In this document: one piece after another, positions 41,784 through 53,500 of the stretch
Position numbering within the stretch: position 1 is the first letter of the stretch
How the letters are laid out: each line of letters begins with the position of its first letter
Source: Branchinecta lynchi
Taxonomy: Eukaryota > Arthropoda > Branchiopoda > Anostraca > Branchinectidae
Direction of reading: 5' to 3'
NCBI GenBank assembly: GCA_023053575.1
Contig: JAKZAP010000017.1
Span: 937,501 to 1,001,500, forward strand
DNA length: 64,000 nt
The notes under the pieces: generated by a model
What the model was told of the DNA's origin: nothing
Databases searched by the model: none
Seen by the model: only the letters and a program-made list of their open reading frames with translations
Position numbers and translations under genes: made by a program

Positions 41784-42088
41784 GAGCGTGTTCCATCCTA
41801 CTTACCGTAGTTACTACGCATGACATCACAAATTCTGGCTTTTCGCCGTCAAGGCTGGAACGATTTTTCTATTTTCCAGCAGAATCTCACTCCAGGGACG
41901 AATCTGACCAATCACGTTACAGAGATGCGTAGTTACTACGCTTACTACGGTCCCGAGCATGGTAAGCAAATAGTAACTATTAGTTACTATTCCGACAAGG
42001 TTGGAACGGTCAGCGTAGTAACTTTTCGTGAGGATGGAACGGAAATAGTAACTATTAGTAACTATTGTTAGAAGGGTGGAACACGCTC
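41784..42088 (+). mobile_element. 305-bp TIR element, copy 2
   Basis: Ends GAGCGTGTTCCA (41784) and TGGAACACGCTC (42088), perfect 12-bp inverted repeats, flanked by tct on both sides (possible 3-bp target duplication). Same length and layout as 23200-23504 in opposite orientation. The plus-strand frame 41820-42071 corresponds to the frame in copy 1. Confidence 0.75.
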
Positions 42089-43831
42089 TCTGTTTACAAC
42101 TGTTTTTACAAAAATTGTGGTGATTCGATTATTTCTTACTGACAGCACTGGGGGAGGGCATCCCCCCCATCCATGATGCCCTGCCTGTCCCTCTATGGTT
42201 GAAATGTCTACCAACTAACCAACTGAGATAAAGCCATTGCCTGATTGCCTAAAGATAAACACCTACTTATTACCTTTAAAATTAGCTTTAATTTTCAAAT
42301 TCAGTTTACAAGTCTGGATGAATTTTTGATTGCTGTGCAAGCAGAGCACATTCTGAAGGTCATTACTAGAGCCTCGGGTTAAAAATGCAAAATCCATTAG
42401 ATGGGTCATAATGTTTTGGTGTATTCAAATATCAGAATCTGTTTCTCAATTTCTACATCTGATTCAAATGTAAAAATAAGCTTCCTTTTCAGTTAAGCTT
42501 TGCAAAGGAACTAAAAAGCATGACTGTCTAGGGTTTTGACATATCCTATGCCTAACGCTGGATACACTATGCCATATACTAGATACCTGTTGGTGGCATT
42601 ACCCCGAACTACCCCATTATAGATTACTTCTGATTGGTTGATTTCCGAGCTTGAATCAAATCATCGATTTTTTACTGGGTTAGATTATTCAGCATTTGGC
42701 ATAGTGTATCCAGCGTTAGTCATAGGGTAGGCCAATTGTTAAATATACCCACCATTTGGCATAGGGTATCCAAAAATCATGGGTTTGTGTTAGACTGGAC
42801 TGAAGCTAATTATGTGGTTTACATATTGGAGAAATAAAATTTACTTCAGTATTTCTAGTTTAACATATTTTTATTTTCAAACAGAAACACCTCATTCTTA
42901 CCTGAGGGCCGAGCTTAATACTCTTGATGACTAACTTTTCATTCTGATGAAGGATCACCGCGTACCTAGCAGATGAGCTGGAAGCGTCACCATAGCTGGT
43001 CGCAATGAACACTGTTCATTATTTGACACTGGATTTCAGTAATTGTTCTGGTTCTTCCTGAGGTGCAGTGGTGTGTTTAGTCATATAGGTTATTCCTTGT
43101 TGTGATTTAGAAAGAGATACAAAAGGTAGAGTTACCAAAGTTAATAAACAGAACATCACTTTTTTAAGCAGATTTAAAACAAAGAAAATATCTATAATTT
43201 GAATATTTTGGGATCTTTGATTTTGCCTCTTGATGTCAGGACAGCATGGGTATTTCTTTTTTTTTAAATTGCATTAAGTTTCGAGGTTATGTAAAAACTA
43301 GGTCAAGTGTTCCTCCTCACTTTTCAGGAATTTTCACCTGCTTCAAGTTTCCTTCATCGAAGTTTTCGCTCACCGCCCGGCCTCCTGAAAATGGCCATTA
43401 TCCAACAAATGTTGTATAGTAACAAGAAATTTAAACTACAAAATAGTATGCCTATTTTTTTAATATCATCAATAGCTATTTACTGACGATTATGGTGTCA
43501 TAACTTAGTCAAAGTATTTTGTAATGATTCACACAGAGGACAGAAAAGTTAAATAAATTAAAGCCCCTAGATGCCTCATACAAATTCTTACAAATTCATT
43601 CTTACAATTTTTACAATCTCATTTTTCCTCAAGTTAAGACAATGTGATCATTGGCAAGCTGGTAAGTAGAAAAATAATAATGATAAGGAAGTATTGAATC
43701 CTAAATGTAAATTTATTGTAACTCATTAGTGTTTTCATATCAGTGCTTTGCGGGCAAAACCTTTGATCTTGTAAATTTTCCTTACCAGAAGAATTTCTTC
43801 CTCTGCTGGCGGCTCAGGTGGCTGCCTGAAG
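42089..43831. other. Intergenic interval between SNRPD1 and the hAT element
   Basis: Contains the inverted-repeat element at 42545-42726. On the minus strand, about 42905-43010 is an open segment ending in a good donor (ccctcag/gtaagaatg); it might be a 5' exon of SNRPD1 or of another transcript but is unsupported alone. The rest is AT-rich with no gene seen. Confidence 0.4.
42545..42726. mobile_element. MITE with 29-bp terminal inverted repeats
   Basis: Left arm cctatgcctaacgctggata followed by cactatgcca; right arm tggcatagtg then tatccagcgttagtcatagg. The arms are inverted with one mismatch. A further half-copy (tggcatagggtatccaa) lies at about 42757. 182 bp in all, no coding capacity. 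Confidence 0.75.
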
Positions 43832-45772
43832 CAGTAGCATATATTAGGGGGGGGGGGGGGGGGGTGACAAGGGCGATCGCCCCCCACAAAATCTGGCAAA
43901 GTTTTTCATAAATGCCATAAAATCGGAACTACAAATATTAATTCCACGACGCTGCGCTCCTGTACCCGATAACAGTCCATTCAATTGTCACAACACTGCA
44001 TACAGACTGGCTCCTCCCACACGGTTGAAACTAATAAAAAAACAAGTGCTGTATTGGCTGTCCGTTTTGGGCAAACCAAGTCAAGTGCAAAAACCCTGTG
44101 CAGTCTGAAGTGTAAAAAGTAACAATCAGTTTTTACTTCTGTCTGTTTGACCTAATCGGGTGAACGTCCTAATGACCTAAGATGTGAGTAACGTGATATT
44201 CCAGTAAATTTCCGCAATTAGGACTATATATATGTACATATAGAGCTGAATATCGAATAGCCCGGAATAGATGCACATTGGTTAAAAACAGCGGTACAGA
44301 AGTGACTAGGGCCAGTTGGAGCAGGAACACCCTGTGGATGACTTAACCGGACTAGACCTGTAGACTATCATGGTGAACTTCGAGGGTTGGGTAGATATAG
44401 AGTATCGCGAGCGTTTTCGGGGTGTAGATCCGACGAAGGCTATCATTGTAGCCTATGTATGTCTGATCGCGAGTATTATCTTTTGTTTTCTTCACCATGG
44501 CCGCTCATACTTTTTGGGGAAATATTTCATCCATTCGCCATGACATTGGTGACACTGCTACCCTGTGTTGATGCAGTGTTAGCGGAAGTAGTTGAGACTT
44601 CAGGGATTCTGACATTGTTGCCAAAGCGAAAGGATCTCTTTCCTCTATTCACGATTTCGAGTTCTTGTATTTTTGTTTCTGCTTTCTTCTGTCAGTTCTG
44701 TTTTAATGAGTGTTTCGAAAGCCCTTCAGTCTGTAGATTTGGATTTGGTTTCGCATTGCGAACAGATTGATAGCCTTTCAAAGCTGATTGCCGGTTCGGA
44801 TGTAGTCAAGTTTACAGATGTATTTGAAAAAGCAGTCGAAGCTACAGAGAACCTAGTCGTTGACGTGAATGTGCCCAGAAACACGCGCAAGGGCCTTGAT
44901 GGGACTGACCCCGGTGCCATTACTTCTTATTACGAAAACAAGATTTTCATTCCCTTTACGCAGTACCTTGTCAAGGAGCTTGATTCGTGTTTCACTGCGC
45001 ACAAGTCGTCTGCTTTTAAAGTCCAGTATCGTATTCCGGGATTCTGCGATCGTCTGGATTCGGTTACTGATTTTATGTGGTGTGTTTCCAAGTATCTGGT
45101 ATTCTGCGATAGCGATTCTGTCGTTCAGGCAGAAATTAAAATCTGGACCAAAAAGTGGACTGGCGTTGTGAATATAGAAGCTCCTACGTCTGTCATGGGA
45201 GCTCTGAATGTCTGTGATAAGCGTTTTTTCCCGAATATTCATAAACTTCTGGTGATTTTCGCAACCCTTCCTATCACGAACGCTAGTGCTGAAAGAGCAT
45301 TCAGCAACCTGAAGCGCATCAAAACGTATGTGCGAGCTACGATGACCCAAGACATGCTAAATGGGTTAGCTCACATGTCAATCAACAGAGATGTTGAAGT
45401 AGAAACCGACGAAGTTCTTGACATCTGTAAGTCTAGAAAGTCTCGCCGTCTGAAAATGTGAACTATTTTTCTGCTATACTTAATTTGCCCGGCTAGGCGC
45501 GTAGTGTTAAATCATTTATCTAAAACTAAGTGGTAATTGCCCTACTGTTTTTTGTTCGGTCTGTACGAAGTTTCCTGATGTCTGTAGCGTATAATATTTC
45601 GTATATTATGCACATTTAGTTGAAAGAAGTATTGGTTCGAATAAAACGAATCTCTTAAAATTTACGCATTTTAACGTTTAGCATACAAAGCGCTTGCCGC
45701 TTTAGGCCTTGGGACTTGGCCTATAGCCCCCCCCCCCCCCAAAAAAAAAACAAAATGGAATATACGCTACTG
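43832..45772 (+). mobile_element. hAT element with truncated transposase
   Basis: Termini CAGTAGCATATATT (from 43832) and AATATACGCTACTG (to 45772) are inverted with one mismatch. They are flanked by gcctgaag and gcctttaa, an imperfect 8-bp duplication (5 of 8). Poly-G and poly-C runs sit just inside the ends. The element encodes the C-terminal part of a hAT transposase (44673-45461). At 1.94 kb it is too short for a full transposase (usually over 600 residues), so the N-terminal zinc finger and first catalytic region have been deleted. Confidence 0.75.
44673..45461 (+). pseudogene. hAT transposase C-terminal fragment (dimerisation domain)
   Basis: 262-residue frame. The start resembles the helical insertion region of hAT transposases (Ser-Lys-Ala-Leu-Gln-Ser...Leu-Asp-Leu-Val). 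The end is the hAT dimerisation domain: Phe-Phe-Pro-Asn-Ile-His-Lys-Leu, Leu-Pro-Ile-Thr-Asn-Ala-Ser-Ala-Glu-Arg-Ala-Phe-Ser-Asn-Leu-Lys-Arg-Ile-Lys and Arg-Leu/Asn-Gly-Leu-Ala-His-Met-Ser-Ile. The last catalytic Glu lies in Ser-Ala-Glu-Arg-Ala-Phe-Ser. Similar to the P52rIPK/ZMYM-type hAT group. Upstream frame 44387-44770 holds a frameshifted continuation. Catalytic Asp residues of the N-terminal half are missing, so it cannot transpose; a shortened protein could still dimerise with a full transposase. Confidence 0.8.
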
Positions 45773-46534
45773 GCCTTTAACCTCCTCACATTTTTTGGAA
45801 AGATATACAAGTCTAGTGGAGCTAAGTACCAAACCAGTTACCATCCCTCATATAGCCAGCATATAGCAAATTGATTCTCTTTTGTTTTACTGGTTGTAGT
45901 CCAAAATTACCGTACAATAAGCAGACTTCTTATCTACAGGATAAAAAGGAATTTAGATTTTGAATGTTGCTTTCTTACTTCAGGGTTGTCCAAGAATTGG
46001 GAGAAGTTTCTTGACAGAAACATTACTCTTCTTCTTTTTTTAGTCTGATATGTTTCCATCTGACATGACTTCTTTTGACATTTTGCCAGTTCAATAAAAT
46101 AGGTGACAACCCACAAATTTGGTGAAGATATTTTTTGTTATCTGCATTTTGGCACTGTAGCGTATGGCGCAGATATGGGGGTGGTTGGATAAAATTGCTT
46201 GCACATTATTGCTACCACCCCATTGGTCAATTCAGCAGAGCTGACTCTATCCTTTTGTTGAGTCAGTATTTCACTGTTTATGACACTCCAACAGAGTCTT
46301 TGTTTCTTACCGGACATGAATCTCAAAAAGAGAAGAGATACATAGTGGAATACTTATATGACAAAAGAGAACGATAAATTATGTATTTTAGCCCGGATTT
46401 TGTATAGTAGAGAGTTTGGGCTATTAGTGTAACTATTCGTTGAAGAACCAGTGTGGCTATTGAGCAATTTGGTCATCTTTAGAGTCTTGAAACACTATAT
46501 GTGTCAAAAAAGTTCAGGAATTTTTTCTTTGCAG
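45773..46534. other. Upstream of the first visible ajuba-family exon
   Basis: AT-rich, ending in the acceptor ttttttctttgcag at 46534. A plus-strand frame at 46135-46377 has no recognisable domain and I do not call it. Because the exon at 46535 begins with an acceptor, at least one more 5' exon must lie here or further left. Confidence 0.4.
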
Positions 46535-47561
46535 AATTGTTTCACAAATGAAAGGGGCATACAATCCAGCACTTCACCAGCCTGGCAGTCATGGCTCATA
46601 CCAACAAGTATACGCCCCTAGATCAGCTGGGCTGGGGTTGAGGACACAACATCTGAATGATCTACACCTTCAGAAGCAAATTTACTATGAAAGCTTGAAT
46701 AGCACAAGTTCACTGAACAGCTTACGAGAAAACAATATTTCAAGGCAGAGTCATAGTTCACAAGAATCATCCCGATCCTCACCTAGGAGCAGTATTACCG
46801 GCTACCCCCAGGAGTTCCATAACATACGAGCTGAACCACAAGTACCTGTCAGCTATAAATCTCTTCAACCAAAACCCGAATCTCCAATCTACGAAAATCT
46901 CAACTCACTTGAGTCACAGCTTAAGAATCTTGAGTTGCATCGTGGGGTGGGGCTAATGCCTCCCCCACCTCCCTATCCTGGTGTCCAAAAAATGGTGAAT
47001 GACTATGTGTCTAGTGCTGATTCACAGTTGAAACAAGTTAGTGATTATTCTGATCTGAAAGGACCGTCACAGCCGCAGTATACGGTTAACCTGGCTAGGG
47101 ACCATCAACATATTCCACAGCAGCAACCAAAACAAGTGCAGCATTTCAATCAGTTTGAGAAAGTTCAGCAAGTTAACCCTAGGCAAGTTTCTCCTCTTGA
47201 GCCATATAATCGGAACATTGGTGAGGTATACCCAGGCCAGCAGTATGCATACCCAAGTGATTCATCAGTTGATCCTAGATCAGTGCTCAACAGATCCACT
47301 CCAGAGTTAATACCAAAGGCCTATGCTAGCAATCCAAAGCAAGGGCATAACAGGCTTGAAGCACATTCACCAGTAAATGATGCAAAAAGCCCGTCTGTTG
47401 AAAATTATAGGAGTGCGTATGTGCCAATGTACAGTAGTGAACCAAAAGTGATACCCAAAGAAGTTCGCACTAAGACTCCAGCAAGTCCGAGGAAGGAAGA
47501 GAGGCCATCTAGCCAGATGAAGGGGCTGTTGCCTGTGCAAGTCACCCCCCCAAAGAAACTT
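46535..47561 (+). CDS. Ajuba-family exon: pre-LIM region
   Basis: Acceptor tttctttgcag, donor gtaagttttg. The first ATG in frame is at 46548, and the frame stays open back to the acceptor, so translation might start further upstream. From 46548 it encodes 338 residues, phase 0 at the end: rich in Ser, Pro, Gln and Tyr, with a Ser/Arg-rich stretch (about 65-88), repeated Tyr-Glu-Ser/Tyr-Glu-Asn sites and a Met-Pro-Pro-Pro-Pro-Pro-Tyr-Pro run near residue 138, plausible ligands for SH3 or WW partners. Low-complexity pre-LIM regions are normal for the family. Confidence 0.85.
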
Positions 47562-50500
47562 GTAAGTTTTGAATACCTTCTTATCCGCACAGTTACATTT
47601 GATTAGCTTAAATCGCACTTAAAGGACCTGTCTTACCTTTAATACCAACGCAACCTACTTCCATAATCACTCTATATATTTCTAACCCGGAGACCCCAAT
47701 TTCATACAGCGCATTCTAACCCCTCTAACAAAACCACGCTGATTTTCTCACTTACCGTATTTTGCTACCTTCGATGTGTATCACACTGGTGACGGTTGTC
47801 TGCCAGAAGTTTTTCCATCAGAAAAGCTGGTTATTTAAATTGTTTCCCTGTTTTCGCTATAAGTTAACGAGTCTCGGAAAAGGCTAAAAACAACAAAAAC
47901 CGTGGGTTATTCGTTGAAAGTACAGCCTAGATTTTAAAGTATTCAAGTATTTTTAAATACTGTAAGTTGAAGAGTAAATAGTGCGAGGGGTCCTTTAATG
48001 CGAGGTAAGGTGGGGTTGGTAGATGTTGTTGTTACATTATCTCACTGGCATCCACGCCGAGATTCAGCATGTTTCTAGTCGTCGTTCACTTTTGAAGCCA
48101 TCAAGGTGGAAGCACTGACAATTTTTTTCCGAAAGGCTGTCCCGGAGTGGTACGCTCCGTAAAGAGAAAAAGCTGTGCCGCTCGCGCCGCTAACAGATGG
48201 TCAGTTGGAGCTTTTTAGAATGGCTCTCGTCGACTTGGACCGGGAGCTCTCGAATAATTGAAGGACAACGTTAAGTGTCTAACAAATTTTTACCGTCAGA
48301 ACGTCGCCACGCTTACAACGGTATATGAGATTGGTTGCGTTTTTGATCGAAGTTTTGTTCGCCGTTCGCTTAGCCGGTTGCTTAATTTCCGTTTTTGAAC
48401 GCCGTCGAAGTTCACCGTTTGCTTAATTAGTGTTTTTACGACTCCGGCGATCCTTGCCAGGTCGACGTTTCTTCGACGATTCAAGCAAACTTCGAACTTG
48501 CTAGCGCACGAAGTTCGACGGTCAGAGTTTGAAGGACTAAGGAACTGTGACCGGCGACCAAAAACGGTATGCAAGCAGAGACCTTTGAGGTTGAAAGTAA
48601 CTTCAAACTTCGATCAAAACGCAACTATTGAGAAGCTTCATTAACCTCAATCGTTCACTGCAGGTTTTTGGGATCCTTTGTACGTCTGTCAGCACGATAA
48701 CTCTCGAAGGGGTTGAAATATTTTTTTCAAGCTTGGTGTGAGGATCCCTTGGGTCGAAGTACAGGTCAGGCTCGTAGATTGGCCCTGTATCCCAATATTT
48801 TAGGGGCGGGGTTTTAAATTAACGGATGAAGAAAATATTTTTTCAGGCTAATATGGGACGCGATTTAGGGGTAAAGAGACATGCTGAATCCAGAACTGAA
48901 CCTCATTTTATCACCGAACAAATTGTTCGCCCGGAATCCGAAAAAAAGTAAATTTCGTAAAAGTAAAAGCTATATCTGAAGTTGAATAAAAGTTCGATAT
49001 GGAGGCACGGATGCTGAATCTGTTTCTGAATTTTCATTTTCCGCCGGACAAGTAGTTTGCCCGGAATCGGGCGGAAATTGGAAAATTGGTAAGGGTGAAA
49101 GTCTTATCTGAAGTTGATTATAGGTGAAAGGTTGGTCGATTTAGAGGTAAGAATACATCCTGAATCTGTATTTGAAATTTATGCTCCCGCCGGACAAGTA
49201 GACGACCGGAATTTCGCGAAAACCAGAAATCCCGGCAGAAACCGGAAATTTGATAGAAGTAAACAAATTGTATAAGTCGATTAGAGCATCGATAAGGAGC
49301 GAACAGTATATGTTGAATCCAAATATGAACTTCATTTTAGCTCAGGACAAGTAGTTTGACCGGATCGCAGCCAAAACCTTAAATTTTGAAGAAGTAAACT
49401 AAAATTCTGATGTTGATCAAATTTGTTTTGAGGAGGTAGATGTAATTTAAAAAAGATACGGTTAATAAGGAAATACTATTTCTTCTCGCCTGGGATGCAT
49501 AGTCCTGTCTGAATCTATTCAAAACATGATTTTGTTCGATTGATTCTGATTGTTTGATATGCTTTCAGCTGAAAAGTATGACTTAGTGGCTGTTGTTCAG
49601 TGGCCTGTTAGCAGGGGCGTCACGTATCGGGGACAGTCGGTAAAAAGTAATCGAGTCTACGCGAAGTGCTGCGATTTTGCGTAAAAGCAGTCGATTTTTT
49701 TTTCTTGGAAACAGTCGATGTTTTCCTAAAAACAGGCGTATTTTCGTAAAATTAGTCTTTTTTTCTTTAAAACAGTCGGTTTTTGTGAAGTCAGTTGATC
49801 TTCCGTCAAAACAGTCGTTTTTCTTAGAAACAGTCGGGTTTCCTGCAAAAAAAGTCGGTAAATACCCTGCCCCCCCCCCCCCCACACAAAAAAAATATTT
49901 TGGCTAGTAACACCTCTGCCTGTTAAAATGTTATTAAATGTGAACAGGTTCGGCAAAGACTGAACATCTGCAAGACCTGATTATCTGTACAAAAAAAAAT
50001 TGACAAATATTTCCATTTCGGACCCCATCGCAACCTTTGCTCTTGTTTAATTGTGGGGACATCGTGGTCGTTGAAACTTGGAGGATATCTCCCCATGCTC
50101 CATTGATTAATTGAATTTCATTACCCTCAAATGTGGTTATCACAAAGGATTGACTAGGACTAATGAAAAAAAGAAGAAACATGACCCTACTAAGCTATAA
50201 AAACAACCTAGGCTGCCAAAACTATTTCAGGGTAAAACAAGAAAGGTTGCACAGGATTATCCTGACATATTGATTCGGTGTGTAGGCTACACTGTGTCAG
50301 GTGTTTTTCAGCTTTTGCTTCTTGGTCCTGGCTTAGTCCTGAAATGTGTTCGTGAACTTGTTCGTGAAAAAAAAAATCCATTCAGGTTGAGGTCAATAGG
50401 GTGATCGTAATAACGATAGCCAAGATGATGATTTAAGATCTCCATGGAATTCGTAAACACCAGGATTGCATGGTCAATCTCTAGATGCTTGTGGAGGAGT

Positions 50501-53500
50501 CTTTGTTCGAGTATTCTACATGGAGCGGGGGCCAGGAGGATCTCTTCTGTTTTTGTGTTCGTGTTAGGTGCATGGGAGTCATTTGGGGAAGGGGGGGGGG
50601 GGCATTACTGAATGGTGCCACTGGCTAGATGGAGTTTGAGAGCTTGATAACTGCTTTCAACGGTTGCGCTGTAAGAGGAAATGGTCCTTGGAATGATCCT
50701 TTTTGTTTCAGGGTGTTAGTGAAGCTGAAAGGAAGCTAGAGGAGCTGACAAAGCAATTAGAGGAAGAGCTTGATAATGATGATAGTAAGGAAGGTGAAGA
50801 ATACTTTGGTATGTATATAGTTTTTTGATGCGTTCCTAATTAGAATGGATTCTGGTGTAAAATATGCACGAGCGCCGGGCGTCAGAACAGAATTCTTTCA
50901 TACCGTGCATGAATTGCCCGAATGGGTTGGAGCTTAGGAACTGGTTGTGCTGCCATTCTCTGTGGCCTTATGCGGTCGGGAATGTGGGGAGGGGGAAGGA
51001 TGTGCCGATGGTTGGGGTCTTCCAGTAGTTGTTCACCAAACTTGATAGAAAGTTGGTGTTGGTTGAAGATGCGCAAAGATGCGCAAAGTCTCGCAAAGAT
51101 GCGAGACCAAACTCGTTAAGAAGAGAAATGTACGGGATTTTGGGGGATTTTGATACTATTAGTAAAGACCGGTACTGGATCCTCTCTAGGCGTTCCGACT
51201 GCTCCCGTGTTAAACCGAAATGCCATACCGGACAGCAGTATTCAAGGGAAGGGCGAATGAACAAAAGGTAAATGCGAAGGAGGTGGTGTTTCGGGGTGCC
51301 ATGGCGGGAGAGCATTTTGAGAGACCCTATGCCCATATTTGCTCTTTTCAGTTAGATGAAACACCTAAAAGTTTGAGCTCCTCCACTCTGCTGTGAAAGA
51401 ATTCCTTTTTGGGATCCCTAAACGTGAATGGAGGGATACCTGTGACTTCGTAGAAGTTGTCCGTCTTTCCGTCCGTCAGTCATCACGATAATTCTCGAAG
51501 GGGTTGAGATATTTGTTCCAGACTTGGTGTGAGGATCCATTGGGTCGAAGTAGAGGTCAAGTTCGTAGATGGGCCCTGTAGCCCCGATATTTAAGGGCGG
51601 TGGAGGGGGTTTTAACTCAAGGGATGAAGAAAACATTTTTTCAAGCTGATGCGAGACTCAATTAATGGGTAAGGTTACATGGTGAATCCAGAAGTTAACT
51701 TCATTTTCTCACCGGACAGAATCCAGCAAAAGTAGAAATTTTGATCTGAAGTTGAATAGAAGTTCGAATCAGGGTACAGAGACATGCAGAATCTGTTTCT
51801 GAATTTTCTTTTCTCGCCGGAAAAGTAGTATGCCGGAATTCGGCGAAAACCGGAAAATTGGCATAAGAGGTATAAGATTGTATCGTATACATTTCAGATT
51901 TTTAAGATTGGTATAATAGTGGAGGTTACATGTTAGTCGATTAGAGTGTCAATCTAGAGGTAAAAACATATTCTGAATTCTACATTTGAACTTTATGTTC
52001 CTGCCGAGCAAGTAGACCACCGGAATTGGCGAAAACCTGAAATTTGGTAGGAGTAACTTTGTTCTGAAGTCGATTGCAACATCCTTATAGGAGCAAGAAT
52101 ACAGGCTGAATCTGCGTGCGAACCTGAATTTTCTCGCTGGATAATGTTCATCCGGAATCCAGTATAGAACCGGAAATTTTAAAAAAGTAAAGAAAAATGC
52201 GAGTCGATCGGAGCATCCATAAGGGGCTAACAAAATATGTTGAATCCAAATATGGGCTTTATTTTCTCACCGCACAAGTAGTTTGACCGAAGTCAGGCAA
52301 AAACCGGAAATTTTGCAAAACTGAATGAAATTCTGATGTCGATAAAATTTGGTTGGAGGAGGTAGGAGTACCCGAAAAAGACAGGGTGGATCATTAAATA
52401 CTGTTTATTTATTTTCGCCTCGGATTGACAGTCCTGTCGGAATCTAGACTGAGCCTGATTGTTTGATAATATCAAAAACTCAGTAGGATACTTTTTAGAT
52501 ACTATACTTTTTAATAATTACATACTATATTATAGTATAGTATATACATATTATAGAGGCGAAAGCCTTATTATTGCAATTATATTATTATTATTATTAT
52601 TATATTATTATTATTATATTTGCGTTTTTGCTGATACCATGGTATCTGTTGCCACGGTAACTGGATCTGCAATTATTCGTTTTTGCAGTTATCCTGGTAT
52701 CTGATACACGGTGCTCTGCAAAACGACTATTACCGAGATTGCACTTTACGAAGTCATCCCAAAAGAAAAACAGATGTCCAGTTACATCAGTAAGTGCTAA
52801 ACTTCTTTCTCACCAATCTGACAAAATTTAATGAAAGTGAGATGACTTTTCAGATACCACGACCAGTTACCACGGTCGGACCGGAGTATCTGAATATCTG
52901 ATACCATGATAACTGTCCAGATACCACGATAATTGCAAAAACTCCTGTTGACCGTGGTATCAGATACCACGATAACTGCAAAAACGTCTTTTGACCGTGG
53001 TATCAGACACCACTCGATAACTGCTAACACGACTTCAGAGCGTGGTAACAGATACCATGGTATCAGCAAAAACGCAACTAATAATCAATACTTTATAGAT
53101 CAAAGCATATTATGCTTTGATCTATAAAGTATGACTTGGTGGCTGTTGATGGGGTCAACAAGACCTCAGTATCTATATGAACACTTTTTTAACTGTTCAA
53201 CTACCTTGGCTTTGTTACTTGCATATACAAAAGTAAAATGGAAAAGAAAAATATAAACTTTATATCAGCTAACAGCCAGCTATTTCAGAGTTATCTTGGC
53301 ACAAACTTGAATTAGAAATTCAGTTAACTTTTTTTTATTTTACTAAAAAGGTCCTTCTTCTTTTGAAGGCATCGGCAGGTTCGGACCGCCATCTTCTCCA
53401 TTGAAGGTGCGTTCCTCGTGGCAAACATTTTAAGTTATAAAATTCAACCCAGGTGTCAGTTGAGTAACTTTCAGCCGTGAAGGTATACATAGTACAAAAT

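Noticed and set aside
46135..46377. 80-residue plus-strand frame upstream of the ajuba-family exon
   Set aside because: Unrecognised, no clear splice donor, and it ends in its own stop, so it cannot be the missing 5' exon.
53362..53417. Possible small exon of the ajuba-family gene ([11 protein letters not shown])
   Set aside because: It looks exon-like with a gtgcgt donor, but including it shifts LIM1 out of frame, whereas direct joining of 50808 to 54142 gives the conserved Glu-Tyr-Phe-Gly-Ile-Cys.
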